The translations under genes were made by a program, and so were the position numbers. Below the pieces are notes generated by a model that was given only the letters and a program-made list of their open reading frames with translations, was not told the DNA's origin and made no database searches. This document shows, piece after piece, positions 51,913-60,733 of a stretch of DNA of 64,000 nt (positions within the stretch are counted from its first letter, which is position 1; every line of letters starts with the position of its first letter). Source of the DNA: Bacillus sp. ISL-45 (GTDB lineage: Bacteria > Bacillota > Bacilli > Bacillales > Cytobacillaceae); NCBI RefSeq assembly GCF_018613195.1, contig NZ_JAGGQQ010000004.1:335375-399374 (forward strand), in the 5' to 3' direction.

Positions 51913-53748
51913 TTAAGCTTCAGCGAATTTTTTCTTTTTAGCTTGTCTTTCACGCTCATTCTTATCAAGAATTTTCTTACGGAGCCTGATTGATTCTGGT
52001 GTTACTTCGCAATACTCGTCATCGTTCAAGTATTCCAAAGATTCCTCAAGAGTCATGATTCTTGGCTTTTTGATAACGGAAGTCTGGTCCTTATTGGCAG
52101 AACGAATATTAGTTGCTGCCTTTACCTTCGTGATATTTACCGTGATGTCATTTTCACGAGTGTGCTCTCCGACAATCATGCCTTCATAAATTTCAGTTCC
52201 AGGCTCAACAAAGATCGTTCCGCGGTCCTCTACTTGCATGATTCCATAAGTAGATGCCTTTCCTGATTCCATTGATACGAGAACACCCTGGCGGCGTCCG
52301 CCTACCTGGCCCTGAAGCATTGGCTGGTAACTGTCGAATGTATGGTTAATGATACCATATCCGCGAGTCAATGTTAAAAACTCTGTTGTGTATCCGATAA
52401 GTCCGCGTGCAGGTACGTTGAAAATCAATCGAACCTGGCCGCTTCCATTGTTAATCATATCAAGCATTTCACCTTTACGTGCGCCGATAGATTCCATAAT
52501 AGATCCTGTGTGTTCTTCGGGAACATCGATTTGAACGCGTTCAACCGGTTCACATCTTACTCCATCTATTTCCCTAACAATAACTTCAGGCTTTGACACT
52601 TGAAGCTCATAGCCTTCTCGGCGCATGTTTTCTATTAAGATAGACAAGTGCAGTTCTCCACGTCCTGAAACGATCCATTCATCAGGTGAGTCAGTATTGT
52701 CTACTCTAAGACTAACGTCAGTTTGAAGCTGTGCGCGAAGTCTTTCTTCGATTTTCCTTGCAGTCAGGTATTTACCCTCACGGCCTGCGAACGGGCTGTT
52801 ATTGACCAGGAACGTCATCTGTAGGGTTGGCTCATCAATACGTAAAACCGGCAGTGGATCCTGGTTGTCGAATGGACATACTGTTTCACCAACATTAATG
52901 TCTTCCATTCCGGAAACTGCAATTAGGTCACCAGCATTGGCTTCCTGGATTTCCTGGCGCTTTAGGCCGAAGAAACCAAAGATCTTAGTTACACGGAATT
53001 GTTTTACAGAACCGTCAAGCTTCATCAACGCTACCTGCTGGCCAACCTTCATCGTACCACGGAAAACACGGCCGATTCCAATTCTGCCTACATAGTCATT
53101 GTAATCAAGAAGGGCAACCTGGAATTGAAGAGGCTCTTCTCTGTTATCAACTGGTGACGGAATATTATCAATAATGGACTCGTACAACGCCTGCATGTTC
53201 TCATCCTGTTTTTCAGGGTCCATGCTTGCTGTTCCGTTGATTGCAGATGCATATACAACTGGGAACTCAAGCTGGTCCTCATCTGCACCAAGTTCGATGA
53301 ATAAGTCTAGGACTTCATCAACTACTTCCGAAGGACGAGCAAAGTCTCGGTCAATCTTATTAACGACAACAATTGGCGTTAAATGCTGTTCAAGTGCTTT
53401 TTTCAAAACAAAACGTGTTTGCGGCATGCAGCCTTCATATGCATCGACAACAAGCAATACGCCGTCAACCATTTTCATGATACGCTCTACTTCGCCGCCA
53501 AAGTCAGCGTGTCCAGGAGTATCAAGAATATTGATACGTGTATCGTTATAAGAAATGGCTGTATTTTTCGCGAGGATCGTAATTCCTCGTTCTCTTTCTA
53601 AGTCGTTTGAATCCATTGCGCGTTCTTCAACATGCTCATTTATACGGAATGTGCCTGATTGCTTTAGAAGCTGGTCAACCAAAGTCGTTTTACCATGGTC
53701 AACGTGGGCAATGATCGCTATATTTCTAATATCTTCTCTTAATTTCAA
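51913..53748 (-). CDS. typA: Translational GTPase TypA/BipA
   Basis: Ribosome-binding GTPase involved in 50S assembly and stress and cold growth. The 611 residues have the G domain ([18 protein letters not shown]-loop near 12, [14 protein letters not shown] near 71, [10 protein letters not shown] near 125), domains II, III and V of EF-G type, and the BipA-specific C-terminal domain. The start is TTG ([11 protein letters not shown] in homologues), with AGGGTGA upstream; the GTG three codons earlier overlaps that site. Confidence 0.95.
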   Translation of the reverse strand: MKLREDIRNIAIIAHVDHGKTTLVDQLLKQSGTFRINEHVEERAMDSNDLERERGITILAKNTAISYNDTRINILDTPGHADFGGEVERIMKMVDGVLLVVDAYEGCMPQTRFVLKKALEQHLTPIVVVNKIDRDFARPSEVVDEVLDLFIELGADEDQLEFPVVYASAINGTASMDPEKQDENMQALYESIIDNIPSPVDNREEPLQFQVALLDYNDYVGRIGIGRVFRGTMKVGQQVALMKLDGSVKQFRVTKIFGFFGLKRQEIQEANAGDLIAVSGMEDINVGETVCPFDNQDPLPVLRIDEPTLQMTFLVNNSPFAGREGKYLTARKIEERLRAQLQTDVSLRVDNTDSPDEWIVSGRGELHLSILIENMRREGYELQVSKPEVIVREIDGVRCEPVERVQIDVPEEHTGSIMESIGARKGEMLDMINNGSGQVRLIFNVPARGLIGYTTEFLTLTRGYGIINHTFDSYQPMLQGQVGGRRQGVLVSMESGKASTYGIMQVEDRGTIFVEPGTEIYEGMIVGEHTRENDITVNITKVKAATNIRSANKDQTSVIKKPRIMTLEESLEYLNDDEYCEVTPESIRLRKKILDKNERERQAKKKKFAEA

Positions 53749-53802
53749 AAAAGTCACCCTGCCTTTAATATCATAATTTATCTATTGGCTTTTTACACAA
53801 CT

Positions 53803-53811
53803 TACATATTA
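53803..53811 (-). promoter_or_regulatory. Extended -10 promoter of typA
   Basis: Minus-strand TGTTATAAT just upstream of typA: an extended -10 (TGnTATAAT). The -35 region (TTTAGG or similar, 17-18 bases upstream) is poor, as expected for extended -10 promoters. Confidence 0.5.
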
Positions 53812-53900
53812 TAACACAATTAGAGTAGAAACCTAAAAGCATTTTATTGTACAATTAAATATATTATTATTTGCACCAAATGTCGAATGGGGGAATCACC

Positions 53901-54086
53901 TTGAAGCAGATAAAATGGCCATTATTATTTTTCGCATTTGCAGCCGCTTCATGCATGATCGGTATTGGAATCGCCATCGGTGAAAGGAGTATTGCCGGTA
54001 CTCTGGCATGTATTATTGCCCTTGTTTTCGTGATGGGATTCGGCTTTAAGAAGAAAAAGCAGATGAGAGAAGCAGGAGAACTTTAG
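53901..54086 (+). CDS. ylaF: YlaF family (DUF5325) membrane protein
   Basis: 61 residues with two membrane segments (about 5-24 and 30-48) and a basic tail (KKKKQMREAGEL). TTG start at 53901, six bases after GGGGGA; the ATG ten codons upstream has no site. Divergent from typA as in B. subtilis. Function unknown. Confidence 0.82.
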   Translation: MKQIKWPLLFFAFAAASCMIGIGIAIGERSIAGTLACIIALVFVMGFGFKKKKQMREAGEL

Positions 54087-54110
54087 AAATTTTTCTTTTC
54101 TTAATAGTAG

Positions 54111-54134
54111 GACCGGCTGGGTTTCCAGCCGGTC
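54111..54134. terminator. Hairpin between convergent ylaF and the GNAT gene
   Basis: GACCGGCTGG, loop GTTT, CCAGCCGGTC. A strong 10-bp GC stem, but no clear T run on either side. Confidence 0.5.
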
Positions 54135-54594
54135 ATTCTAAAGGGCGGACCATGATCAAAAAGGTTTCGCCCTTGTTTTCTTCTGTTTTGAATTGTTCAA
54201 AGCCGCAGTCTGTAAGGAAGTTGGACCATTCATATTCATCGATGGGAACAGCGGCAAAAACAGCTTTTTGACCATTCACTTTAAATTCATCAGAGAGCTG
54301 GTTCATAATGGCTGATGCAATTCCCCGCCTTCTTTCCTCCGCTTTCACCAATATGGTGCCAAGCCACGGTTTTTGGTTGGAGGGAGCCGATTTCACATGA
54401 TAGGAAATTGCCACAGGAATTCCTGCCTTTTCCCAAACCCTCCATTCACCTGAAAAACCTTCGTAATGTTCCATATACTCTTCTAAAGACAAGCTCCTCA
54501 ACTCATTTTTTCTCCATTTTGAGCTAGTGGATATTAATTCCTGAAAAAACACGAAATCCACATTTTCAAATGGCCGACAGGTTAAAATCACCAT
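54133..54594 (-). CDS. GNAT family N-acetyltransferase
   Basis: 153 residues, GNAT fold with the acetyl-CoA loop LGTILVKAEERRRGIASAIM near 80 and a final FLTDCGFEQFK strand-helix. Substrate unknown. Its start overlaps the suhB-like gene by seven bases, so it is co-translated with it. Confidence 0.82.
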   Translation of the reverse strand: MVILTCRPFENVDFVFFQELISTSSKWRKNELRSLSLEEYMEHYEGFSGEWRVWEKAGIPVAISYHVKSAPSNQKPWLGTILVKAEERRRGIASAIMNQLSDEFKVNGQKAVFAAVPIDEYEWSNFLTDCGFEQFKTEENKGETFLIMVRPLE

Positions 54595-55391
54595 TTTCCA
54601 TCCTTTAGATAATTTCTAAGTATTTCCCTGTGCAGGCCTGGCTTTGATACAAACAAAGAGCTCTGCTGAAGCAAATCCAGCTCTCCTCCCCTAAGGTCCG
54701 TAGCTGCTCCACCAAGTTCCTTAATCATGATGATGCCGGCAGCAATGTCCCAAGGTGCAAGCCTAGGAGTCATATAGGCATCTATTCTCCCAGTAGCGAC
54801 ATATACCATTTCCATGGCCGCCGATCCATAGGAACGTGTCCCTCTTACGTCTTTTACCAGGGGAATGAGCATCTCGTGATCTATTCGTTTATTAGGGGCC
54901 ACCCAGGTAGCATTAAGAGCAATAATTGCTTCACTCACCTTTGCATCTGTAAGTTCCGGAATTGTTTTTTCGTTTAAATAAACACCATTCCCTTTGACGC
55001 AATGATAGAGTTCATCGTGGACCACATCATAGATGAGTCCGATCACTCCTTCCCCATCAATATAAATGCCGATAGAAATCGCAAAATTGCGCTGCTGGTG
55101 AACAAAATTCATTGTCCCATCGATTGGGTCTATGATCCAGACGACTCCTGATAAAGAAGTTACTTCGTCTCCGTACCCTTCCTCGCCCATGATGCGATGT
55201 TCAGGATAGGTACCTTTAATCTTTTCGATAAAGTATTGCTCTGTCCCTTTATCAATATCTGTAACCAGGTCATTCGGATTTGATTTTGAGGTAACATTTA
55301 AAGTCTTCGGAAAAGAAGCCCTGATATTTTCACCGGCTTCCTTGATCCAGCTTTTCGCATATGTATCAATTTCTTTCAGGTTATATTCCAT
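54588..55391 (-). CDS. yktC: Inositol-1-monophosphatase family protein (YktC)
   Basis: Mg2+-dependent phosphatase of the IMPase/FBPase superfamily. The 267 residues carry all metal motifs: MGEEGYGDE near 68, WIIDPIDGTMNFVHQ near 86 and APWDIAAGIIMIKELGG near 218. B. subtilis YktC is 265 residues. Real substrates may be inositol phosphate, NADP or another sugar phosphate. GGGGGAAAG upstream of the ATG. Confidence 0.9.
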   Translation of the reverse strand: MEYNLKEIDTYAKSWIKEAGENIRASFPKTLNVTSKSNPNDLVTDIDKGTEQYFIEKIKGTYPEHRIMGEEGYGDEVTSLSGVVWIIDPIDGTMNFVHQQRNFAISIGIYIDGEGVIGLIYDVVHDELYHCVKGNGVYLNEKTIPELTDAKVSEAIIALNATWVAPNKRIDHEMLIPLVKDVRGTRSYGSAAMEMVYVATGRIDAYMTPRLAPWDIAAGIIMIKELGGAATDLRGGELDLLQQSSLFVSKPGLHREILRNYLKDGKW

Positions 55392-55840
55392 TCAGCTTTC
55401 CCCCGTTCATATATTTTTACGATCAATCAAGCTTTAGGAATCTATTTAAGCTTATCGGATAATGTTCAATATCATCAAGTATTAGGATTACCCGCGGCAA
55501 CTATATAACATGCAAAATTCCAGGATGAAAATGATTTTTCGCAATGGGTTACTGACAGAGCATTATGATTACCTTATAATTCATTGCTACAATAATACCG
55601 CCGATTAGGATATTAAATAACTTATTCATTCATTCCGCAACGGCCAGCTGAGACATTTAAAACACACTTTTTCATGTTTATTTTTGCAGCTGTTCCTTCA
55701 TTTGCGGCATTTTAGTGGTCGTTATTACATAAGAAACGAACTCCATCAATTTTACAGGAGTTCGTCAAGGGTCTTGATTGCTGCAGATTTCCATTATTGT
55801 CATCACACTTACCTTCTTCTTCCGCAGAACATTTTATCTC
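55392..55840. other. Gene-free region between yktC and the 64-residue gene
   Basis: 449 bases of low-complexity AT-rich sequence. Apart from the terminator at 55736-55765 and possible yktC promoter signals, I see nothing coding or structured. Confidence 0.45.
55736..55765 (-). terminator. Probable terminator of the 64-residue gene
   Basis: Minus-strand ACGAACTCC, 12-base loop, GGAGTTCGT then TTCTTA. It lies about 75 bases after the stop. Confidence 0.55.
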
Positions 55841-56035
55841 TTACAGAGCTTTTAATCGTAATAATTCTTGTCGAATTCTTTCGAGTTTCTGTTTGCATTC
55901 TTTCATTTTCGGTTTATCAGAGTCTGACATTGCGTCAAAAAGGGTAGCTAATTCATAATCCATTTCCAAACGCAGTACAGCAGTTCGTTGGAGTTCGCCA
56001 TTTCTTTTTCTTGTTGAGTTTATCAGTTGTTTCAT
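55841..56035 (-). CDS. Small helical hypothetical protein
   Basis: 64 residues, mostly one or two charged helices (MDYELATLFDAMSDSDKPKM, then CKQKLERIRQELLRLKAL, a heptad-like end). GAGGAG lies upstream of the ATG. Small proteins of this size lie between yktB and yktC in B. subtilis (ykzI), but I cannot confirm homology. Confidence 0.65.
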   Translation of the reverse strand: MKQLINSTRKRNGELQRTAVLRLEMDYELATLFDAMSDSDKPKMKECKQKLERIRQELLRLKAL

Positions 56036-56203
56036 TAATTTACACTCCTCTATTAATTTCTGGTTTTTTATTTATTGTATGAATTTTCAGCTGGCAGTGG
56101 TACAAATTTGTGCGTATACCCATAACTCTGAAAAATGCCTGTCGCTTCTTTTTTCATAAAGATTTTGCTACAATATTTGACAAAGTACTAGGAGGTTTTT
56201 ATA

Positions 56204-56824
56204 TTGTCATTTTCAGGATTTGAACAAGCAGATTTCAATGTTTTTAAAATAGACGGCCTTGATGAACGAATGGAGGCTTTAAAATCCCAGATCCGCCCGA
56301 AACTGGAAGACCTCGGCCAATACTTCGCTCCAACGCTCTCAAGCATTGCAGGCGATGAGATGCATTACCATGTCGCAAAACATGCAAGGAGAACGAAGAA
56401 TCCGCCTAAAGATACGTGGGTAGCGTTCGCCAGCAACTCCAGAGGATATAAGATGCTCCCCCATTTTCAGATAGGATTGTGGGAAACCCACGTCTTTATC
56501 TGGTTTGCTGTAATTTACGAAGCACCTGAGAAGGAAGCGATCGGTAAAAAACTCGAAGAGAATATCGATTCCATCTACACCAGCACCCCAAAGGATTTCT
56601 ATTGGTCAATCGACCATATGAAGCCTGAAGCCACTGTTCACAGTAAGCTTTCAAAGGAAGAACTTCTTTCCATGTTCAAGCGCCTGCAAACCGTTAAAAA
56701 AGCTGAAATCCTATGCGGTCTGAACATTCCCCGCGAAGAATCCGTCAAACTAAGCGGTGATGAAATGCTTTCCAAAATTGAGTTGGTATTTAAAGAAATA
56801 TTACCCCTATATAAATTGGCATAA
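56204..56824 (+). CDS. yktB: YktB family (DUF1054) protein
   Basis: 206 residues, soluble. Block motifs are FSGFEQADFNVFKIDGLDER, HVAKHARRTKNPPKDTWVAF and FQIGLWETHVFIWFAVIYEAP, as in DUF1054; function unknown. TTG start with TAGGAGG upstream. The 3' side runs straight into the large copy of the dispersed multi-hairpin repeat. Confidence 0.88.
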   Translation: MSFSGFEQADFNVFKIDGLDERMEALKSQIRPKLEDLGQYFAPTLSSIAGDEMHYHVAKHARRTKNPPKDTWVAFASNSRGYKMLPHFQIGLWETHVFIWFAVIYEAPEKEAIGKKLEENIDSIYTSTPKDFYWSIDHMKPEATVHSKLSKEELLSMFKRLQTVKKAEILCGLNIPREESVKLSGDEMLSKIELVFKEILPLYKLA

Positions 56825-56825
56825 A

Positions 56826-57045
56826 CCTTGAAATGCGTAGGCGACTGCCCATTTTCGACAAGCGCTGCCCGCCTGAAACGCCACATCGTGTGGGTGGCGG
56901 GTCTAGCATATCGTGTGCCACGGAGGCCCTGACAGTGAAGTCGTTCTTTGACTTCAGTGGCAGGGCCGAAATCGAAAAGTATAGCCGACTGTCCAGGAGG
57001 CGACATTAGACAAGCGTCTTGAGGAAATAGGAGCCGGAGCTGGAC
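56826..57045 (+). repeat. Dispersed multi-hairpin repeat, copy 2 (expanded form)
   Basis: About 220 bp. It shares GACAAGCGCT near its start, the constant hairpin TGAAGTC-GTTCTTT-GACTTCA framed by GGCCCTG/CAGGGCC, and the end GGAGCCGGAGCTGGACA. It adds a hairpin GCCCGCC/GGCGGG around a GCCAC/GTGGC core (56868-56911). Directly followed by the yktA terminator. Confidence 0.75.
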
Positions 57046-57049
57046 AAAA

Positions 57050-57078
57050 GAAAGAGCCCATTTTGCATGGGCTCTTTC
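57050..57078. terminator. Bidirectional terminator of yktB side and yktA
   Basis: GAAAGAGCCCAT, five-base loop, ATGGGCTCTTTC with short T runs on both strands. Confidence 0.8.
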
Positions 57079-57096
57079 TCCAAATTTATCTGATTC

Positions 57097-57384
57097 TTAT
57101 TTTTTTCTTTTCTGAACTACTTTAACCTTTTCACCTGAGCCGGTTTCTTTAATTGCTTTTACTGCCTGGTATGGTACATAGCCACTCACTTCTTCAAATT
57201 CATTGAATAGTGTTTTTTCCTGGGCCTTTCCAGGCACGATTTCTTTAAAGCGTCGGTATGCTTCAAGTAATGAATCTCGTTCAATTCCTTTTTCATAAGC
57301 CTTTTCAATGCATTCATAAAAATGAATAACATCGACAATTTCATCTGTTGACCATGTGTAGTCTATTGGATACTGGTATTCCAT
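57097..57384 (-). CDS. yktA: UPF0223 family protein YktA
   Basis: 95 residues: MEYQYPIDYTWSTDEIVDVI, then a helical middle and a basic tail (GEKVKVVQKRKK). The ATG at 57384 has CAGGTGA upstream; a 15-codon extension is not family-like. Helical bundle of unknown role. Next to yktB as in B. subtilis, but convergent here. Confidence 0.88.
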   Translation of the reverse strand: MEYQYPIDYTWSTDEIVDVIHFYECIEKAYEKGIERDSLLEAYRRFKEIVPGKAQEKTLFNEFEEVSGYVPYQAVKAIKETGSGEKVKVVQKRKK

Positions 57385-57487
57385 TATTTCACCTGCTTTT
57401 TGTGCTATGCCCCGGCTGCTCCTGGGCACCCTTTGTATGTTTATCGATTTTACAGGTATTTGTAATGGATCGCAAGAAAATCGGGCC

Positions 57488-58447
57488 TTACTTACTCCAG
57501 ATTGTTCTTATTTCTTCGGCTTCTTTGATGATTCTGCCGAAAAGCTCCGCCACTGAAGGGGAGTCTTTAATCAATCCCATCACCTGGCCAGCCCAGCCAA
57601 AGCCATTTTCATCATCCCCTTCATATATATACTTACGGTTCGCGCTTCCGCTGATCAACTCTTTTAATTCTTCATAACCTCCGCCTTGTTTCTCTATTTC
57701 GAGGATCTTTTCCGTCAATGGGCTGGCAATCGCCCTTGCTGGCATCCCGAGCGTCCTTTTTATAACTGTGGTATCATTTTCGGTGCCTTCCACAAGCTTC
57801 TGCTTGTACAGCTCGTTTGCATGGACGCATTCTTTGGTAGCGATGAAGCGTGTACCCATTTCTATCCCTTGTGCTCCAAGGCTCAACGCTGCCATCAGAC
57901 CTCTTCCATCACCAATACCACCTGAAGCGATAACAGGTATGCTCACTGCATCTACAACTGATGGAATAAGCACCATCGTTCCTATATCACTCTTCCCTAA
58001 ATGTCCGCCGCCTTCCTGACCGACAACCATCACTGCATCTGCACCCAGCTCCTCCGCTTTCTGTGCCTGCCTTTTCGCTGCTACAAGGACAAGTTTTTTA
58101 ATGTCGGTCCCTTTTAACTGGTCAAAAATCGGTGCAGGGTTTCCCCCTGTCATCGAAATAACAGGAACATTTTCTTCTATAGCAATAGCCAGAAAATGAG
58201 AAAACGGCCTTCCATGCTGCCCGATGGCAAAATTAACTCCGAATGGCTTGTCAGTCAGCATTCTCAACCTATGTATTTCTTTTCTTAATGCCTCAGGATC
58301 TGGGAGTGACATTGCTGTTATTTGACCCAGTCCCCCTGCATTTGATACAGCTGCGGCCAATTCTGAATAAGCCAGATACGCAAGACCTCCCTGGACAATC
58401 GGGTATTGTATGCCTAAAAGGTTCGTTACATCTGTATTCCAGTTCAT
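57488..58447 (-). CDS. Nitronate monooxygenase / NPD family flavoprotein
   Basis: 319 residues, FMN-binding TIM barrel. Motifs are YPIVQGGLAYLA near 15, GGLGQITA near 38, MVVGQEGGGHLGK near 140 (the His is in the catalytic position of the family) and PVIASGGIGDGRGLMAALSLGAQGI near 171. It could oxidise alkyl nitronates or act as a FabK-like enoyl-ACP reductase; the two are hard to tell apart by sequence. Single gene, divergent from speA. Confidence 0.8.
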   Translation of the reverse strand: MNWNTDVTNLLGIQYPIVQGGLAYLAYSELAAAVSNAGGLGQITAMSLPDPEALRKEIHRLRMLTDKPFGVNFAIGQHGRPFSHFLAIAIEENVPVISMTGGNPAPIFDQLKGTDIKKLVLVAAKRQAQKAEELGADAVMVVGQEGGGHLGKSDIGTMVLIPSVVDAVSIPVIASGGIGDGRGLMAALSLGAQGIEMGTRFIATKECVHANELYKQKLVEGTENDTTVIKRTLGMPARAIASPLTEKILEIEKQGGGYEELKELISGSANRKYIYEGDDENGFGWAGQVMGLIKDSPSVAELFGRIIKEAEEIRTIWSK

Positions 58448-58552
58448 ATTCCCTCTCCTCCAAATGCTGTTTCTTTAATACTTCTATTATAGGAGCCATA
58501 TTTCCTGTTTTCTTTATGCTGGATTGGAGTTTTTCTTCATATTTTGAATTTC

Positions 58553-58581
58553 TTTGCAAACACCTTGATTAGTGCTATAAT
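58553..58581 (+). promoter_or_regulatory. Candidate sigma-A promoter of speA
   Basis: TTTGCA (58553-58558), 17-base spacer, TATAAT (58576-58581). The leader to the TTG start would be about 75 bases. Confidence 0.55.
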
Positions 58582-58661
58582 GCATGTGTTTTATTTTTTC
58601 AAAAGTTAATCATAACCTATAAACAAGGAAATCCAATACATTAAAGAGGTGTGATCGTCAA

Positions 58662-60131
58662 TTGTCACAAAAAGAAACACCGTTGTTTACAAGCCTATTA
58701 GCGCACGCAGAAAAGAATCCGATTCAGTTTCATATTCCCGGCCATAAAAAAGGGAGCGGGATTGACCCCGAGTTCAGAGAGTTTATTGGTGATAATGCCC
58801 TGTCCATTGATTTGATCAACATCGGCCCCCTTGATGACTTGCATTCCCCTAAAGGCATCATCAAGCAGGCACAGGAACTTGCCGCTGAAGCATTTGGCGC
58901 TGATCATACTTTCTTTTCAGTACAAGGAACAAGCGGCGCGATCATGACCATGATCATGACTGTCTGCGGACCTGGAGATAAGATTATCGTTCCCCGGAAC
59001 GTTCATAAATCAATTATGTCGGCTATTGTTTTTTCTGGAGCCATTCCGATCTTCATCCATCCTGAGATTGATAAGAAGCTCGGAATTTCTCATGGAATCT
59101 CAACTGACTCAGTCGAAAGGGCACTGGAACAGCATCCAGATGCAAAAGGTCTTCTTGTAATCAACCCAACGTATTTCGGCTTTGCAGCTGACTTAAAAAA
59201 AATCGTTGAACTTGCTCATTCTTACGATGTTCCAGTTCTGGTGGATGAAGCCCATGGGGTCCATATCCACTTCCATGAGGATCTTCCGCTTTCAGCCATG
59301 CAGGCAGGAGCTGACATGGCTGCAACAAGCGTCCATAAGCTTGGCGGATCAATGACGCAAAGCTCGATCCTGAATGTAAAGGAAGGTTTGGTATCGTCTA
59401 AGCGTGTTCAATCAATCATCAGTATGCTGACAACTACCTCCACTTCTTACCTCTTGCTCGCATCACTGGATACAGCGAGAAGAAGACTTGCTATTGAAGG
59501 AAGGGACATCATCGACAGGACGATCAAGCTGGCGCAATGGATTCGCGGTCAGGTAAACGAAATTGAACATCTTTACTGCCCTGGCGAAGACCTTCTTGGC
59601 ACGAATGCAACCTTTGATTTTGACCCAACAAAAGTACTCATCAGCATCAAAGACCTGAATATTACTGGATACGAGGTCGAAAAATGGCTTCGCGAGAAAT
59701 ACAATATCGAAGTAGAACTTTCAGATTTGTATAATATCCTTTGCATCATCACCCCTGGTGACACACAAAAAGAAGCTGAAATTCTAGTTCAGGCATTACG
59801 TGAACTTTCTAAAGAATTTCACCACCTTGCCGAAAAGGTGCATGCTGAAGTTATGCTTCCGGATATCCCGTTACTGGCGTTGACACCTCGGGATGCGTTC
59901 TACGCCGATACCGAAGTTGTGCCTGTAGAGGAGTCAGAGGGACGAATCATAGCAGAATTCGTAATGGTGTATCCACCAGGGATTCCAATTTTCATTCCAG
60001 GAGAAATCATTACAGAAGAAAACCTTGTATATATAAAGACCAATATGGAGGCCGGCCTCCCTGTGCAAGGCCCAGAAGATGATGAACTAAAATCCTTCAG
60101 GGTGATCAAGGAACACAAAGCAATCAGATAA
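58662..60131 (+). CDS. speA: Arginine decarboxylase SpeA (aspartate aminotransferase fold)
   Basis: PLP enzyme making agmatine, first step toward putrescine and spermidine in Bacillus. 489 residues (B. subtilis 490). Motifs are FHIPGHKKGSG near 23, FSVQGTSGAIMTMIM near 87, LVDEAHGVHIHFHEDLP near 195 and the PLP lysine in TSVHKLGGSMTQSS near 227, with the Orn/Lys/Arg decarboxylase C-terminal domain. TTG start after AGAGGTG. Followed by a dispersed repeat and the SR1 locus, as in other Bacillus. Confidence 0.93.
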   Translation: MSQKETPLFTSLLAHAEKNPIQFHIPGHKKGSGIDPEFREFIGDNALSIDLINIGPLDDLHSPKGIIKQAQELAAEAFGADHTFFSVQGTSGAIMTMIMTVCGPGDKIIVPRNVHKSIMSAIVFSGAIPIFIHPEIDKKLGISHGISTDSVERALEQHPDAKGLLVINPTYFGFAADLKKIVELAHSYDVPVLVDEAHGVHIHFHEDLPLSAMQAGADMAATSVHKLGGSMTQSSILNVKEGLVSSKRVQSIISMLTTTSTSYLLLASLDTARRRLAIEGRDIIDRTIKLAQWIRGQVNEIEHLYCPGEDLLGTNATFDFDPTKVLISIKDLNITGYEVEKWLREKYNIEVELSDLYNILCIITPGDTQKEAEILVQALRELSKEFHHLAEKVHAEVMLPDIPLLALTPRDAFYADTEVVPVEESEGRIIAEFVMVYPPGIPIFIPGEIITEENLVYIKTNMEAGLPVQGPEDDELKSFRVIKEHKAIR

Positions 60132-60132
60132 G

Positions 60133-60254
60133 AAAAGCGCAAGCGTCTTGTTCAGCCCGACAAGCGCTGGAGGTCCGCCCAGTGAAGTCGTTCTTTGACT
60201 TCATTGGGCGGACTGGTGCGACTCGAGGGGCTAGGCGCTGGAGATGGACAATTC
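60133..60254 (+). repeat. Dispersed multi-hairpin repeat, copy 3
   Basis: Starts GAAAAGCGCAAGCGTCTTG, contains CCCGACAAGCGCTGGAGG, then a 17-bp-arm hairpin GTCCGCCCAGTGAAGTC-GTTCTTT-GACTTCATTGGGCGGAC, and ends GGGGCTAGGCGCTGGAGATG. Near-identical to copy 1. Lies directly after the speA stop. Confidence 0.88.
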
Positions 60255-60286
60255 TCGAAGTGAAAATTTACTGTTTCTTATCTTGT

Positions 60287-60318
60287 AAAAAAAGAGGGCA
60301 TGCAGCTTTGCATGCCCT
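60287..60318 (-). terminator. Terminator of SR1
   Basis: Minus-strand AGGGCATGCA, loop AAGC, TGCATGCCCT, C, T7. Eleven bases after the SR1P stop. Confidence 0.92.
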
Positions 60319-60329
60319 TTCATCTATTC

Positions 60330-60452
60330 TTATCTTTCCTCTGCACCTTCATGGTCGCAGCAGTTGCATTTTTTTGAATATAATACCGTTACTTTCTCAT
60401 CTTCGAAATGGTCAATTGTAGCATTGCAAGTTTGACAAACGATTGTGCCCAT
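60330..60452 (-). CDS. sr1P: GapA-binding peptide SR1P
   Basis: 40-residue peptide MGTIVCQTCNATIDHFEDEK followed by a second CxxCC-like cluster (KKCNCCDHE). It matches the SR1P family start MGTIVCQ and the FEDEKVT block; in B. subtilis the peptide binds glyceraldehyde-3-phosphate dehydrogenase GapA and promotes its binding to RNase J1. GGAGATTGAAAAG precedes the ATG. Two cysteine pairs suggest a small metal-binding fold. Encoded on the SR1 RNA. Confidence 0.9.
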   Translation of the reverse strand: MGTIVCQTCNATIDHFEDEKVTVLYSKKCNCCDHEGAEER

Positions 60453-60481
60453 CTTTTCAATCTCCTTTTCGTTTTGATTTT

Positions 60482-60494
60482 TGAAAGCGCTTCA
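60482..60494. promoter_or_regulatory. cre-like site just downstream of the SR1 promoter
   Basis: TGAAAGCGCTTCA, one base short of the ideal TGAAAGCGCTTTCA palindrome. It lies about 8-20 bases into the transcript, a roadblock position. CcpA has a minor effect on sr1 in B. subtilis. Confidence 0.5.
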
Positions 60495-60508
60495 TCATTT
60501 CTAATTAT

Positions 60509-60537
60509 ATAATAATATAACACTATTAAGATTTCAA
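60509..60537 (-). promoter_or_regulatory. Sigma-A promoter of SR1
   Basis: Minus-strand TTGAAA (60537-60532), 17-base spacer, TATTAT (60514-60509). Start near 60502. Confidence 0.75.
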
Positions 60538-60555
60538 GCCTAAATTGTATAACAC
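60514..60555 (-). promoter_or_regulatory. Two CcpN-like operators at the SR1 promoter
   Basis: Minus strand GTGTTATACA (60555-60546) and GTGTTATATT (60523-60514). Both fit RTGHYATAYW of the CcpN consensus TRTGHYATAYW. One is upstream of the -35, the other overlaps the -10 edge, as at the CcpN-controlled promoters of B. subtilis (sr1, gapB, pckA). Predicts repression during glycolysis. Confidence 0.7.
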
Positions 60556-60690
60556 TTTTTCTTTTTAAGAGGTGATTTTTATTTTATGTACCCATTATAT
60601 AAGAAATAAAAACAATTAGTATGACACTATTTGCACAAAAGTTAAATCGCTGTTGTTCATGGGTTAACTTGTCATCATGGCAATTCCTAA
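60556..60690. other. AT-rich stretch upstream of SR1
   Basis: About 135 bases between the SR1 operators and the next terminator. No gene seen. Confidence 0.4.
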
Positions 60691-60696
60691 GAAACT

Positions 60697-60719
60697 AAAA
60701 AACAGGCCTTTTTGGCCTG
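60697..60719 (-). terminator. Terminator of the DUF3055 gene
   Basis: Minus-strand CAGGCC, loop AAAAA, GGCCTG, T6. Confidence 0.82.
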
Positions 60720-60733
60720 CTCTCGTCTCCCGC

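Larger units (their letters stand above)
60287..60502 (-). ncRNA. sr1: SR1 dual-function small RNA
   Basis: A roughly 215-base RNA bounded by a promoter and strong terminator and encoding SR1P; B. subtilis SR1 is 205 bases. In B. subtilis SR1 base-pairs with ahrC mRNA (arginine catabolism activator) and makes SR1P, which binds GapA. The location beside speA and pdhD is conserved. Whether the antisense part that pairs with ahrC is present I cannot judge. Confidence 0.8.
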
